64,000 nt of DNA. Origin: Mycetocola saprophilus. GTDB lineage: Bacteria; Actinomycetota; Actinomycetes; Actinomycetales; Microbacteriaceae. Below are positions 8,814-21,489 of this stretch, one piece after another (the first letter of the stretch is position 1; every line of letters begins with the position of its first letter). The stretch spans positions 620,001 to 684,000 of the forward strand of contig NZ_JOEC01000001.1 of NCBI RefSeq assembly GCF_000718085.1. Reading direction: 5' to 3'. Position numbers and translations under genes: made by a program. The notes below the pieces were generated by a model. It did not search any database, had not been told where the DNA came from, and was given only the letters and a program-made list of their open reading frames with translations.

Positions 8814-9425
8814 GTGTATCTGATCGGCCTGACCGGGGGCATCGCCTCGGGCAAATCCACCATCGCCAAACGACTCAAGAAACGCGGTGCCGTGCACCTG
8901 GATGCCGACCGCCTCGCCCGCGAGGTGGTCGAGCCGGGGGAGCCCGCACTGGAGAAGATTCGTGCTCGCTTTGGCGAGGAGGTCATCGCCGAGGACGGTG
9001 CGCTGAACCGTCCGGCCCTGGGTGCCATCGTGTTCAGTAACCCCGAGGCCCTGGCGGATCTGAACGGCATCGTTCATCCCGCCGTTCAGGAGCGTACCCG
9101 TGCACTGTTTGCCGCGGCCGAGGCGGAAAACCCCAATGCGGTGGTGGTGTACGACGTCCCGCTGCTGGTCGAGGCCAAGCTTCCGTATCCGTTTGATGCG
9201 GTGGTGGTGGCCGAGGCACCCGCCGACGTGCGGATCGAGCGGATGGTGCGGCTGCGTCAGATGGACCGCGCCGAGGCCGAGCGCCGGATCGAGGCCCAGG
9301 CCACCGATGCCGAACGTCGCGCGGTCGCGACCCACATCATCAACACCGGCGGGTCCCTGGGTGAAACCCTCGACGCGGTGGATGACTTCGCCGATGGGGT
9401 GCCGGGTCTCTCTCCCCGCCACTAG
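8814..9425 (+). CDS. coaE: Dephospho-CoA kinase
   Basis: A 203-residue P-loop kinase catalysing the last step of coenzyme A synthesis. The Walker A motif GLTGGIASGKST is at residues 5-16, HLDADRLAREVVEPG follows at about 26-40, and the YDVPLLVE segment (about 115) and RMVRLRQMDRAEAERRIEAQ lid region (about 142-161) are typical. Length equals the family norm; there is no C-terminal GrpB-like extension of the kind found in mycobacteria. Start GTG with AAAGGGCA upstream. A TAGGGT -10 lies at 8778-8783. Downstream is an 18-bp perfect hairpin. Confidence 0.95.
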   Translation: MYLIGLTGGIASGKSTIAKRLKKRGAVHLDADRLAREVVEPGEPALEKIRARFGEEVIAEDGALNRPALGAIVFSNPEALADLNGIVHPAVQERTRALFAAAEAENPNAVVVYDVPLLVEAKLPYPFDAVVVAEAPADVRIERMVRLRQMDRAEAERRIEAQATDAERRAVATHIINTGGSLGETLDAVDDFADGVPGLSPRH

Positions 9426-9430
9426 GAAGG

Positions 9431-9472
9431 CATGGCAAAGGCCGCCCGAGGTACCGGGCGGCCTTTGCCATG
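9431..9472. terminator. Bidirectional terminator between coaE and the OPA antiporter
   Basis: CATGGCAAAGGCCGCCCG (9431-9448) is perfectly complementary to 9455-9472 around a 6-nt loop; the two flanking genes are convergent. Confidence 0.88.
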
Positions 9473-9478
9473 TGCGAG

Positions 9479-10843
9479 CTAGCGAGCCAGGGCGGCCTTT
9501 TCGTCCCTGTTGATCAGCGCGAGGAACACCACGGTGAGCAGTGCAATCGCGATCAGGGCGATGAAGGTGACGTTCCAGCCGAAGTTTTCCACCAGGAATC
9601 CCACCCCGCTCGAGGCCATGGTGGCCCCGATGACGTAGCCAAACAGTCCGGTGAAGCCGGCGGCGGTGCCGGCGACGTGGCGCGGGGAGAGATCCAGTGC
9701 CTGCAGGCCAATCAGCATGACCGGGCCGTAGATCAGGCCACCGATCAAGGTCACCGCGACCAGCGGCATCCAGATCGGGACGCCCTCGGGCAGCAGCCAG
9801 TAGATCGCGGTCATTCCGGCCACCGCGATCATGAAGGCGATTCCGGTCATCGAGCGGTTGCCGCGGAACACCTTATCCGAGAGCACACCACAGAGGATCG
9901 TGCCGCCGATCCCGGCGAGTTCAAAGAGCGAGAACCCGGCAATACCGCCGGTGACGCTGGCGCCACGCACCTGGGTGAGATAGATCGGTGCCCACACCAG
10001 GATGCCGTAGCGCAGCGCATAGACGCACACGTTCGCCAGTGCCAGCAGTACCATCGTGCGGTTCATCAGCACGTGTTCCTTGATCAGACTCCAGGCACTT
10101 CGGCTCGAATCGGCGCTTTCATCCACGGAGACCTTGGCCGGATCATCGCGGTACTCCTCGATCGGCGGGAGGCCCTGGGACTCGGGGGTATCCCGGATCA
10201 GCAGGAATGCAGCCAGCGCCACCACCAGCGCGACGATCGCCGGAAGCCAGAACGCCGAGGTCCAGTCATTACCCGTCAGCTGAAGCCCCAGCGCAACCAG
10301 CGCGCCGGCCCCGACGCCACCCACGTTGTGGGCCACGTTCCAAATCGAGGTCTTGATGCCACGCTCGCTGGTGGAGAACCAGTGCACCAGCACGCGTCCG
10401 CTGGGCGGCCACCCCATCCCCTGGAACCAGCCATTGATGAACATGACCGTGGCGAAGATCGCCAGCGAGGCCGTGACCGCGGGCACAAAGGCCACCGCCA
10501 GGTTGGCCACGGCCGAGAGGGCGAGGCCCAGCGGCAGGAAGTACCGGGCGTTTGAGCGGTCGGAGAGGATCGCCGAGAAGAACTTGGAGAACCCGTAGGA
10601 GATCAGGGTGGCGTTGGCGACCAGCCCGATTCCAAACTTGTTGATCTGTCCGTTGTCCTCCAGAATCGCGGCCACCAGGGGCAGGTTGTTTCGGATCAGG
10701 TAGAACCCGGCGTAGCCGATGAAGATCCCCACGAACACCTGGAGGCGCAGCCGCGGATATCGTGTGGCAATCACCTCAGGTGAGAGGCGCGGTGCGGGTG
10801 GCGGGGCCGCGAGCAGTCCCTTGGTTCGCGTATTTTGCGACAT
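9479..10843 (-). CDS. Organophosphate:phosphate antiporter, GlpT/UhpT family
   Basis: A 454-residue, 12-helix major facilitator protein. The segment NGWFQGMGWPPSGRVLVHWF is the organophosphate:Pi antiporter (OPA) family signature seen in GlpT, UhpT and UhpC; the N-terminal GYAGFYLIRNNLP and central loop of about 60 residues also fit. It should import a phosphorylated compound such as glycerol-3-phosphate or hexose-6-phosphate in exchange for phosphate; which one cannot be decided. A longer reading starts 36 bp upstream, but the ATG at 10843 has AAAGGAC seven bases before it. No sensor or metabolic partner gene is adjacent. Confidence 0.88.
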   Translation of the reverse strand: MSQNTRTKGLLAAPPPAPRLSPEVIATRYPRLRLQVFVGIFIGYAGFYLIRNNLPLVAAILEDNGQINKFGIGLVANATLISYGFSKFFSAILSDRSNARYFLPLGLALSAVANLAVAFVPAVTASLAIFATVMFINGWFQGMGWPPSGRVLVHWFSTSERGIKTSIWNVAHNVGGVGAGALVALGLQLTGNDWTSAFWLPAIVALVVALAAFLLIRDTPESQGLPPIEEYRDDPAKVSVDESADSSRSAWSLIKEHVLMNRTMVLLALANVCVYALRYGILVWAPIYLTQVRGASVTGGIAGFSLFELAGIGGTILCGVLSDKVFRGNRSMTGIAFMIAVAGMTAIYWLLPEGVPIWMPLVAVTLIGGLIYGPVMLIGLQALDLSPRHVAGTAAGFTGLFGYVIGATMASSGVGFLVENFGWNVTFIALIAIALLTVVFLALINRDEKAALAR

Positions 10844-11101
10844 AGATCGTGTCCTTTGTTTGATGGCACGCCATCGCACTCGGGATCGGAGCCGGGCGGC
10901 GTTGCCGTCGCCAACTCTAGGCAGGATCGCTGCGGGTCCGGGGGAGCGGGTCGCACGCGGTACGTTTGTCTGTCTGACCAGACCTTTGGGGTGCGGTGCC
11001 AGCCCGGTATTACCGCGGATCTTTGCTCACGCTACGCGATAGCCGGGCATCAATGTCCGGGTGGACACCGCGGACACTGAACCGCGCTCGGGACTCCGAG
11101 A
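10844..11101. other. Intergenic region upstream of the antiporter gene
   Basis: These 258 bp hold the minus-strand promoter of the antiporter (likely -10 TAGAGT at 10919-10914) and an inverted repeat GTCTG-AC-CAGAC at 10972-10983 about 55 bp upstream of it. I see no coding sequence. Confidence 0.5.
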
Positions 11102-11614
11102 CTAGCGGACCGGGGCCTCCAACAGCGCCACGCTCACCGAACCACCCTTGGTCGAGAGTTCACCCACCCGGGCGAAACCGAGCCGGGCGTGAAACGCCAG
11201 CGAACCGGGGTTTGGGGGATCGGTGTTGACCTCACAGGTGACCGTTCTCAGCCCGGCGGCGCGGGCCGCATCAAACACGGCCGCGTAGAGGACCGGTCCC
11301 AGGCCGCGGCCGCGCTCCCGTTCGGCCACCACGATCCGGTCCACATAGAGGAAGTTCTGCCCGCGGGCGGAGAACCAGGCATAGTTTTCGCTGGCGTAGG
11401 TGGCACCGGGGGCGAAGGTGATGATCGCCCCCAGAACGGTGTCCGGATCGGCGGGATCGACCACGGCAACCGCGAGATGGGCGGTGTCGATCAGCGTGCG
11501 CAGCTCGTCCAGGCTCAGCCGATTCACCGCGGGTACCGCCGCGTTGTTCAGCGCGAGCAGTGCCTCAAGCTCGCGCGGGTTGTGGGCATCCAGGAGGCGA
11601 GTCACGGCGGTCAT
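11102..11614 (-). CDS. GNAT-family N-acetyltransferase
   Basis: A 170-residue GNAT protein. The acetyl-CoA-binding motif A is VDRIVVAERERGRGLGPVLYAAVFDAARAAGL split around residues 90-122 (key R/Q-x-x-G-x-G/A pattern RGRGLG), followed by VTCEVNTDPPNPGSLAFHARLGF, the motif B region with the usual N-x-x-S-x-x-F-H spacing. It is in the RimI/PhnO-like broad class; substrate unknown. Start ATG at 11614 is placed by a leaderless -10 (TAGACT) exactly six bases upstream. It is monocistronic or loosely linked to the SDR gene 126 bp upstream. Confidence 0.85.
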   Translation of the reverse strand: MTAVTRLLDAHNPRELEALLALNNAAVPAVNRLSLDELRTLIDTAHLAVAVVDPADPDTVLGAIITFAPGATYASENYAWFSARGQNFLYVDRIVVAERERGRGLGPVLYAAVFDAARAAGLRTVTCEVNTDPPNPGSLAFHARLGFARVGELSTKGGSVSVALLEAPVR

Positions 11615-11626
11615 TGGCCCAGTCTA
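11615..11626 (-). promoter_or_regulatory. Leaderless promoter -10 of the GNAT gene
   Basis: Minus strand TAGACT (11626-11621), six bases, then ATG at 11614. Confidence 0.55.
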
Positions 11627-11740
11627 TCGGCCGTCGGGGGTGGCGAGAACTCGGCACTACCGGGAAGATCCGCGTCTCTAAAGGCCGTAATCTCGGCGTT
11701 CCCGGCTGCCCCTGGATCACAACCGAGTCGGTAGCCGAGG

Positions 11741-12670
11741 CTAGCGCGGTTGAGGGTCGAGTCCCGTGCGCGAGACGCTGAGGTCCCAGATCTCGCGGGC
11801 CAGTTCGAGCGTCCGCAGCTTCCGAGGGAGGCGTTCGCGCACCGGAGCGCCGCGACTGGAGAGGAACCGCGGCCCCCACATTTCGCCGCCATTGACCGTG
11901 GGATCGAGGGCGGCCCGTACGGCCGGCCAGGCACCGGCGTCCTTGCCCTGGGAGAACAGGCGCGCAGGAATCGCGCGAAAGGCGGGCCAGGGAACGTAGG
12001 GGAGCGCGGGGCGGCGATCCGGGGCCAGCTGGTCCATCGCCACACCGGGATGGGCAACAACCGAGGCAACCGGTGAGGTGGCCGCGCGCAGGCGGCGATC
12101 CAGCTCGAATGCCGTGAGCATCTGGGCGTATTTGGAGGCCGTATAGAAGGGGAGCGAGCGGTAGGGGCGGCCCACATGGTCCACGTCGCTCGGGTCGAGC
12201 CTGGCCAGCGTATAGCCGAGGCTGCCCATCGTCACCAGGCGCGATCCGGGTGTGCGCTCAAGGGCGTGGAGCGAGCGGGCGATCAGGGCGAAGTTTCCCA
12301 GCTGGTTGGTTCCGAACACCAGTTCGTCGCCGGCCACGGAGGTGTGGTGTTCAGTCTGGGGCTTGAGCCCGGCGTTGAGGACCAGTGCGTCGAGCCGGGG
12401 AAGCGCCCCGATTTCCGCCGCGGCGGATTCGATCGAGGCCGGATCAGCCAGATCCAACCGGATGAAACCCAGCCGGGCCTGCGGATCCCGCGCGGCCAGG
12501 GTTTCCAGGGCCCGGGTGGCCCGCTCCTCGCTGCGGGCGGCGATGACCACCTCGGCCCCGGTGGACGCCAGCTGTTCGGCGATAAAGAATCCGATCCCCG
12601 CGCCGCCGCCGGTCACCACAAAGGTTCGGTTGTCCTGGCGGGGGAGGCGGGCGGGATTCCACGTAGTCAT
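11741..12670 (-). CDS. Short-chain dehydrogenase/reductase
   Basis: A 309-residue classical SDR of the light-dependent protochlorophyllide reductase/retinol dehydrogenase-like subgroup. The cofactor motif TGGGAGIG is at residues 20-27, the NAG motif (LVLNAGLK) at about 100, catalytic Ser in VTMGSLGY (about 150) and YTASK with catalytic Tyr and Lys at about 178-182. An Arg-rich stretch after the second strand (AARSEERATRA) suggests NADPH. Substrate unknown. The ATG start is supported by TAACGT six bases upstream on the minus strand; the gene is divergent from uvrB. Confidence 0.87.
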   Translation of the reverse strand: MTTWNPARLPRQDNRTFVVTGGGAGIGFFIAEQLASTGAEVVIAARSEERATRALETLAARDPQARLGFIRLDLADPASIESAAAEIGALPRLDALVLNAGLKPQTEHHTSVAGDELVFGTNQLGNFALIARSLHALERTPGSRLVTMGSLGYTLARLDPSDVDHVGRPYRSLPFYTASKYAQMLTAFELDRRLRAATSPVASVVAHPGVAMDQLAPDRRPALPYVPWPAFRAIPARLFSQGKDAGAWPAVRAALDPTVNGGEMWGPRFLSSRGAPVRERLPRKLRTLELAREIWDLSVSRTGLDPQPR

Positions 12671-12682
12671 GGGCTCACGTTA
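12671..12682 (-). promoter_or_regulatory. Leaderless promoter -10 of the SDR gene
   Basis: Minus strand TAACGT (12682-12677), six bases, then ATG at 12670. Confidence 0.5.
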
Positions 12683-12727
12683 GCGGACATCGCGGCCAGC
12701 ATGCGAGCGTTGCGGATCCGCCTCGGG

Positions 12728-12742
12728 CGAACGACGGGTTCG
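12728..12742. promoter_or_regulatory. Possible LexA-like operator upstream of uvrB
   Basis: CGAAC-GACGG-GTTCG is an inverted repeat with the half sites of the Gram-positive SOS box, but with a 5-bp rather than the usual 4-bp spacer. It would cover the -35 region of uvrB. Confidence 0.3.
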
Positions 12743-12759
12743 GTGTCGGTGGTGGTGCC

Positions 12760-12771
12760 TAGACTGGAGGC
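12760..12771 (+). promoter_or_regulatory. Leaderless promoter -10 of uvrB
   Basis: TAGACT at 12760-12765, GGAGGC, then ATG at 12772. The GGAGG is too close to the start to be a normal ribosome-binding site. Confidence 0.55.
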
Positions 12772-14838
12772 ATGGAACCCACCCGCTCCGTTCGTCCGTT
12801 TGAGGTCATCAGCCAGTACACCCCGAGTGGTGATCAGCCCAACGCGATCGCCGACCTGGCCGCGCGTATTAACGCCGGTGAGGCCGATGTGGTGCTGCTG
12901 GGTGCCACCGGTACCGGTAAGTCCGCCACCACCGCGTGGCTGATTGAACAGGTTCAACGCCCCACCCTGGTTATGGCGCACAATAAGACCCTGGCGGCGC
13001 AGCTGGCCAATGAGTTCCGCGACCTGCTTCCCAATAACGCGGTCGAGTACTTCGTGTCCTACTACGACTACTACCAGCCCGAGGCCTACGTTCCGCAGAC
13101 CGATACCTTCATCGAGAAGGACTCCTCGGTCAACGCCGAGGTCGAGCGCCTGCGTCACTCCACCACCAACTCGCTGCTCAGTCGGCGTGATGTTGTGGTG
13201 GTCTCCACCGTGTCCTGCATCTACGGCCTGGGTGCGGCCGAGGAGTACTTAGACGCCATGGTGGCGCTGCAGGTGGGCGAAAACGTGGGGCGGGATCGCC
13301 TGATCCGTCGCTTCGTGGGCATGCAGTACAACCGCAACGACATCGACTTCTCCCGCGGCAACTTCCGCGTGCGCGGCGACACCATCGAGATCATCCCGGT
13401 CTATGAGGAGCTCGCGGTGCGGATCGAGCTGTTTGGCGACGAGATCGAGGCGATCTACTCGCTGCATCCGCTCACCGGCGAGATTGTCAAGCAGCTGGAT
13501 GCGGTCTCGATCTTCCCGGCCACCCACTATGCGGCCAGCCCCGAGACCATGCAGCGCGCGATGAAAACCATCGAGGAGGAGCTGGAAATTCGACTGGCCG
13601 AGCTCGAGGGTCAGGGCAAGCTGCTGGAGGCCCAGCGGCTGCGCATGCGCACCACCTTCGACCTGGAGATGATGCAGCAGATCGGGTTCTGCTCGGGCAT
13701 CGAGAACTACTCCCGCCACATCGATCAGCGCCAGGCGGGGGAGGCCCCCAACTGTCTGCTCGACTACTTCCCCGACGACTTCCTCACCGTGATCGACGAG
13801 TCCCACGTGACCGTCCCGCAGATCGGCGCGATGTTCGAGGGTGATGCCTCGCGTAAGCGCACCCTGGTGGACCACGGCTTCCGTCTGCCCAGCGCGATGG
13901 ATAACCGCCCGCTCACCTTCTCCGAGTTCAAGAACCGGGTGGGTCAGACCGTGTACCTCTCGGCCACCCCGGGCAAATACGAGATGGGCATTGCCGATGG
14001 CGTAGTTGAGCAGATCATCCGCCCCACCGGCCTGGTCGATCCGGAGATCGTGATCAAGCCCAGCGAGGGTCAGATCGACGACCTGCTCGAGGAGATCACC
14101 GCCCGCGCCGAACGAGACGAGCGCGTGCTGGTGACCACCCTGACCAAGAAGATGGCCGAGGAGCTTACCGACTTCCTCACCGAGGCCGGGGTGCGTGTGC
14201 GCTACCTGCACTCCGATGTGGACACCCTGCGCCGGGTCGAGCTGCTGACCGAGCTGCGCCAGGGTGTGTACGACGTCCTGGTGGGTATCAACCTGCTGCG
14301 TGAGGGCCTCGACCTCCCCGAGGTGTCTCTGGTCGCGATCCTCGATGCGGATAAGGAGGGCTTCCTGCGCTCGGCGACCTCGCTGATTCAGACCATTGGT
14401 CGTGCGGCGCGTAACGTCTCCGGTCAGGTGCACATGTACGCCGATAAGATCACCCCCTCGATGCGCCTGGCCATCGACGAAACCGATCGCCGCCGCGAAA
14501 AGCAGGTGGCGTACAACCTCGAGCACGGCATCGATCCGCAGCCGCTACGCAAGAAGATCGCCGATATCACCGATCAGCTGCTGCGTGAGGGTGCCGATAC
14601 GGCCGAGCTGCTCGCCGGTAAGCAGGGCGATAAAAAGAAGTCGCCGACCCCGCGCCTGCGCCGGGAGGGCATCGCCGCCGAGGGTGCGGCCGAGCTGGAA
14701 ACGCTCATCGCCGACCTTACCGAGCAGATGCTCGCCGCCGCCTCCGAGCTCAAGTTTGAGCTTGCCGGACGTCTGCGCGACGAGGTTCAGGACCTCAAAA
14801 AGGAGCTCCGGCAGATGGAAAAGGCCGGTCACATCTAG
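12772..14838 (+). CDS. uvrB: Excinuclease ABC subunit B
   Basis: A 688-residue damage-verification helicase of nucleotide excision repair. Walker [14 protein letters not shown] is at about residues 44-56; the beta-hairpin that inserts at the lesion is represented by [20 protein letters not shown] (about 94-113); the DEAD-like box is VIDESHV (about 342); helicase motif VI is QTIGRAARN (about 541). The C-terminal UVR domain (about 645-682, [20 protein letters not shown] and following) binds UvrC. Full length for the family. Leaderless ATG start. It is separated from uvrA by the SGNH gene. Confidence 0.98.
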   Translation: MEPTRSVRPFEVISQYTPSGDQPNAIADLAARINAGEADVVLLGATGTGKSATTAWLIEQVQRPTLVMAHNKTLAAQLANEFRDLLPNNAVEYFVSYYDYYQPEAYVPQTDTFIEKDSSVNAEVERLRHSTTNSLLSRRDVVVVSTVSCIYGLGAAEEYLDAMVALQVGENVGRDRLIRRFVGMQYNRNDIDFSRGNFRVRGDTIEIIPVYEELAVRIELFGDEIEAIYSLHPLTGEIVKQLDAVSIFPATHYAASPETMQRAMKTIEEELEIRLAELEGQGKLLEAQRLRMRTTFDLEMMQQIGFCSGIENYSRHIDQRQAGEAPNCLLDYFPDDFLTVIDESHVTVPQIGAMFEGDASRKRTLVDHGFRLPSAMDNRPLTFSEFKNRVGQTVYLSATPGKYEMGIADGVVEQIIRPTGLVDPEIVIKPSEGQIDDLLEEITARAERDERVLVTTLTKKMAEELTDFLTEAGVRVRYLHSDVDTLRRVELLTELRQGVYDVLVGINLLREGLDLPEVSLVAILDADKEGFLRSATSLIQTIGRAARNVSGQVHMYADKITPSMRLAIDETDRRREKQVAYNLEHGIDPQPLRKKIADITDQLLREGADTAELLAGKQGDKKKSPTPRLRREGIAAEGAAELETLIADLTEQMLAAASELKFELAGRLRDEVQDLKKELRQMEKAGHI

Positions 14839-14857
14839 GTGTGAGTGCCGCCCACGA

Positions 14858-14886
14858 GGCCCCGCGTTTGAACACAACGTGGGGCC
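14858..14886 (+). terminator. Terminator of uvrB
   Basis: GGCCCCGCGTT (14858-14868) pairs with AACGTGGGGCC (14876-14886) with one G-U pair; GTGTTTCC follows shortly after. Confidence 0.7.
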
Positions 14887-14967
14887 CCGTGTTTCCCCGG
14901 ATTACGGGAAGCTGTGGGGTTAATTAGTATTGCGTGTCACCCGTTCGGGTGTCGGTCCGGGGAGGCG

Positions 14968-14979
14968 TAGGATGGCCCC
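14968..14979 (+). promoter_or_regulatory. Leaderless promoter -10 of the SGNH gene
   Basis: TAGGAT at 14968-14973, six bases, then ATG at 14980. Confidence 0.55.
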
Positions 14980-15936
14980 ATGTTGTCCGACTTCGACGCC
15001 GCAAAACCCTCGCGGCGTACACATGCAGATTCGCACTCCCCCAATCACGACGGTGATCCCGGCGTGATCGTGAGCCTGGATGCGAGCACCGGGCGACGCC
15101 GAGCACGGACAGCCCGGGCCTCCCGAAAAAACCGGGCGGTTTTTGCGTTGCTGGCGGGGATGATTCCGGTAGCGCTGATCGCCCTCCTCGCGCTTCCCGG
15201 TGATGACGGGGTACTCGGGTTTGTGGGGACCGATGCCCACAATCTCGAACTTTCGGTTGCCGGTGCGTTCGAGGCGAAATCCGCAGCCTCGGCGTCACCC
15301 AATCCAAAGGTCTATGTCCTCGGAGACTCCTATTCGCGAAGCAGCGGAGCCAGCGACCCTCAGCATGACAACATGCACCTGCTTGCCGCCCACTACGGGT
15401 GGACTGTGGACAACCTCTCCGAGGGGGGAGTGGGATATGGAACCTCGATTGAGGGAGACAGCAGTCAGAGCGAGTGCGGCCAGGACCGCTGCGCGTCCTA
15501 TCTGGAGCAGATCGCCGCAATTCCCGCGTCCGCTCAGCGCATCCTGGTCAACGGCGGTAAGAACGAGGTCAACGTGGACGTCACCGACTCCGACTCGCAC
15601 ATTGACACGTTTTTTGCGCTGCTGCGCGCGGCGCACCCCTCCGCCGATATCGTGGCCACCAGCCCGATCTGGCAGAACACCGAGGAGCCCGACTCCATGG
15701 TCGCAATGCGTGAACGGGTGCAGCACGATGTGCGGACCATCGGTGGACACTACCTCGACATCGGACAGCCGTTGGTCTCGGCGCCGGACCTGCTCTATGA
15801 GGACGGTGAACACCCCAATGATGCGGGTCACGTGGCCGTCGCCGATGCGATGATCGCCGGATTTACTCGGCTGGGAGACAAGGCCTGGACCAGCGCCAAG
15901 GGCACGCCCGCGGCCACCGCGACGGCGCGTCCCTAG
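14980..15936 (+). CDS. Membrane-anchored SGNH-hydrolase-like protein
   Basis: A 318-residue protein with a basic cytoplasmic N-terminus (about 1-52), one transmembrane helix (about 53-72, [20 protein letters not shown]) and an extracellular SGNH-like domain. Block I is [11 protein letters not shown] (about 113-123) with the nucleophile Ser, block II a Gly in SEGGVGYG, block [12 protein letters not shown] with the Gly-x-Asn, and block [11 protein letters not shown] (about 276-285) with the Asp-x-x-His pair. The substrate is unknown; extracellular esterase or O-acyl transferase-type chemistry on envelope polymers is an inference. It sits alone between uvrB and uvrA. Confidence 0.72.
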   Translation: MLSDFDAAKPSRRTHADSHSPNHDGDPGVIVSLDASTGRRRARTARASRKNRAVFALLAGMIPVALIALLALPGDDGVLGFVGTDAHNLELSVAGAFEAKSAASASPNPKVYVLGDSYSRSSGASDPQHDNMHLLAAHYGWTVDNLSEGGVGYGTSIEGDSSQSECGQDRCASYLEQIAAIPASAQRILVNGGKNEVNVDVTDSDSHIDTFFALLRAAHPSADIVATSPIWQNTEEPDSMVAMRERVQHDVRTIGGHYLDIGQPLVSAPDLLYEDGEHPNDAGHVAVADAMIAGFTRLGDKAWTSAKGTPAATATARP

Positions 15937-15978
15937 CGCATTGCGCCGCTGGCGGAATGCAATGTCGGTGGTCGCGCG

Positions 15979-15990
15979 TAGACTAATCGG
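15979..15990 (+). promoter_or_regulatory. Leaderless promoter -10 of uvrA
   Basis: TAGACT at 15979-15984, six bases, then GTG at 15991. Confidence 0.55.
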
Positions 15991-19134
<3,144 letters not shown>

Positions 19135-21090
19135 ATGAGCGACGTCCTCAGCTATCGACCAAAGGCGGGGGAGATTCCCACCAGCCCCGGCGTGTATCGG
19201 TTCTCCGACGCGTCGGGGCGGGTTCTCTATGTGGGCAAGGCCAAAAACCTGCGCCAGCGCCTGAGTAACTATTTTGCGCCGCTGCGCAGCCTGCATGAGC
19301 GCACCCGGCGGATGGTCACCAGCGCCGCCAAGGTGGACTGGACCGTGGTGGGCAGCGACATCGAGGCGTTGCAGCTGGAGTACACGTGGATCAAGGAGTT
19401 TGATCCACCCTTCAACGTCAAGTTCCGCGATGACAAGACCTACCCGTATCTCTGTGTGACCCTGGGGGAAGAGTCGCCCCGGGTCATGGTGACCCGCAAT
19501 CATAAGATTCGTGGGGCGCGCTATTTCGGTCCGTATCCGAAGATCTGGGCCGTGCACGAGACGATGGATCTGATGGTCAAGGCCTTCCCGATCCGCACGT
19601 GCAACGACACCAACTACAAGCGCGCCATGCAGACCGGGAAGCCCTGTTTTGCCGGGCAGATCGGCAAGTGTGGTGGGCCGTGTTCAGGTCGGGTGACCAT
19701 CGCCGAGCATCGCGAACGAGTCAACGACTTTGTCTCGTTCCTGGCCGGGGGAGACCGCCGGTTTGTGACCGAGTTCACCGCCAAGATGAAGCAGGCCTCG
19801 GCCGATCTCGACTTCGAAAACGCCGCCCGCTACCGCGACACCCTGCTCTCCCTGGAGGCCGTGCTGGAAAAGAGCGCGATGGTGCTGCGGGACTCCCTCG
19901 ACGCCGACGTGTTCGGGGTTGTCCACGACGAGCTCTCGGCCGCGGTGCACCAGTTCATGGTGCGCGGAGGCCGTATTCGCGGTGTGATGAGCTGGACCGT
20001 GGACAAGGAGCTGGAGCTCTCGACCGGTGAGCTCGTGGACGGGCTGTTGCAGCGCGTCTACGCGAGCGCCGATCGGGTGGATATCCCGCGCGAGATCATC
20101 GTGCCCGAGCTGCCCGAGGACGTCAGCGAGATGGAGTCTGTGCTCGCCGAGCGGCGCGGGGCCAAGGTGCGGATCAAGACCCCGCAGCGCGGGGAGAAGG
20201 CCGCGCTGATGCAGACCGCGCAGATCAATGCGGCCGGCACGCTCAAGCTCTATAAGACCCGACGGACGGCCGACTTCGCCGCCCGATCGCAGGCCCTGGC
20301 CGATATCCAGGAGGCCATCGGGATGGACCAGGCCCCGCTGCGCATCGAGTGTTATGACGCCTCGCACCTGCAGGGCACAAACATCGTGGCCTCGATGGTG
20401 GTGTTCGAGGACGGCCTGCCGCGCAAGGACCAGTACCGCCGCTTCAACGTCGCCGAATCCACCGATGACACCGACTCGCTCTACCAGGTGCTCTCGCGCC
20501 GCCTGGCGTACCTGAGCGAGCCCGAGGAACCGGTACTGGAGGCGGCGTTGGCCGCGGGGGCGGACGAGTCCGCCAACACCGGCACCGACGCCGAGGGGGA
20601 GGCGCTGGCGCTGGCCTCGGAGATCGTGGCCAAACCCAAGAAGTTTGCCTATCCGCCGCAGCTGTTGATCGTGGACGGCGGGCAGCCCCAGGTGGCCGCC
20701 GCCAAGCGGGCGCTGGAGGACTCGGGACAGACCGGAATCCAGCTCGCCGGGATCGCCAAGCGCCTCGAGGAGCTGTGGCTGCCCGATAGCGATTACCCGG
20801 TGATTCTGCCCCGCAACAGCGAGGCGCTGTTCCTGATCCAGCGCCTCCGTGATGAGGCGCACCGCTTCGCCATCACCCACCAGCGCTCCCGGCGCAAGCG
20901 CGATATCACCACGATCCTGGGCGAGATTCCGGGCCTCGGCCCCGCGCGCATTTCGGCGCTGCTCAAGCACTTCGGTTCGGTCGCGCGGCTACGGGAGGCC
21001 GATGCCGTGGCCATCGCCGAGGTACCCGGGGTGGGGGAGAGCCTGGCCGAAACCATCGTTTCCACGCTGGCGGCGCCGCGCGAAGCATAA
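19135..21090 (+). CDS. uvrC: Excinuclease ABC subunit C
   Basis: A 651-residue dual-incision nuclease. The GIY-YIG domain is at about residues 14-95 ([20 protein letters not shown]); the UVR motif that binds UvrB is at about 210-245; the RNase H-like 5' nuclease domain spans about 390-560 with Asp in [12 protein letters not shown] and in [11 protein letters not shown] and the conserved [14 protein letters not shown]; two helix-hairpin-helix motifs end the protein ([32 protein letters not shown]). An acidic insertion of about 40 residues lies inside the nuclease domain (about 463-502). Translation is probably coupled to uvrA, because its ATG directly follows the uvrA stop. Confidence 0.97.
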   Translation: MSDVLSYRPKAGEIPTSPGVYRFSDASGRVLYVGKAKNLRQRLSNYFAPLRSLHERTRRMVTSAAKVDWTVVGSDIEALQLEYTWIKEFDPPFNVKFRDDKTYPYLCVTLGEESPRVMVTRNHKIRGARYFGPYPKIWAVHETMDLMVKAFPIRTCNDTNYKRAMQTGKPCFAGQIGKCGGPCSGRVTIAEHRERVNDFVSFLAGGDRRFVTEFTAKMKQASADLDFENAARYRDTLLSLEAVLEKSAMVLRDSLDADVFGVVHDELSAAVHQFMVRGGRIRGVMSWTVDKELELSTGELVDGLLQRVYASADRVDIPREIIVPELPEDVSEMESVLAERRGAKVRIKTPQRGEKAALMQTAQINAAGTLKLYKTRRTADFAARSQALADIQEAIGMDQAPLRIECYDASHLQGTNIVASMVVFEDGLPRKDQYRRFNVAESTDDTDSLYQVLSRRLAYLSEPEEPVLEAALAAGADESANTGTDAEGEALALASEIVAKPKKFAYPPQLLIVDGGQPQVAAAKRALEDSGQTGIQLAGIAKRLEELWLPDSDYPVILPRNSEALFLIQRLRDEAHRFAITHQRSRRKRDITTILGEIPGLGPARISALLKHFGSVARLREADAVAIAEVPGVGESLAETIVSTLAAPREA

Positions 21091-21489
21091 ATTTCGACGG
21101 CAAATCCCTGGGAGTTTCCCCACGGTTTCTCCGGATTTCTCGGGCCCGCATCGATCCGATGCGGGCCCGAGACGTGTGTGCCCGGCCGGGCCTGATGGGT
21201 GCCGCCGGGCCCTGACCGGTGGTCAAGGACATCGCATTGCATCAGATATCCTGGGGTTTTTCCGGAAGCACCCCGCGTGGATGGCGAAGCCTTCCCTTCG
21301 TGCGTGGTCCGGGATAAGCTCGACGCCACGCCCGACACACACTTCCCCGGAAATCCGGGGCGACACGCCGTAACCGTGCTCGGGTGCGCGCTGTCCCTCG
21401 AACGGGGCACGTGGGATCCCACGGAAGTGCGCCGCGCCGGATATGCTAGACGATGCCCACGAACCAAGACGGGGCAGAAAGGGCAGGTC
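21091..21489. other. 400-bp intergenic region before rapZ
   Basis: No credible coding sequence is present; the reading frame upstream of rapZ is open but has atypical composition. The region holds a 15-bp perfect hairpin (21139-21171), a second short inverted repeat CCCCGG-AAAT-CCGGGG (about 21343-21360) and a -10-like TATGCT at about 21442 that would give rapZ a leader of about 40 nt. Confidence 0.5.
21139..21171 (+). terminator. Hairpin after uvrC
   Basis: CTCGGGCCCGCATCG pairs perfectly with CGATGCGGGCCCGAG around a 3-nt loop. No T tract follows, so termination is likely but not certain. Confidence 0.6.

Noticed and set aside
21199..21489. Coding extension upstream of rapZ
   Set aside because: The frame is open, but residue composition is atypical and the family N-terminus starts at the ATG at 21490.
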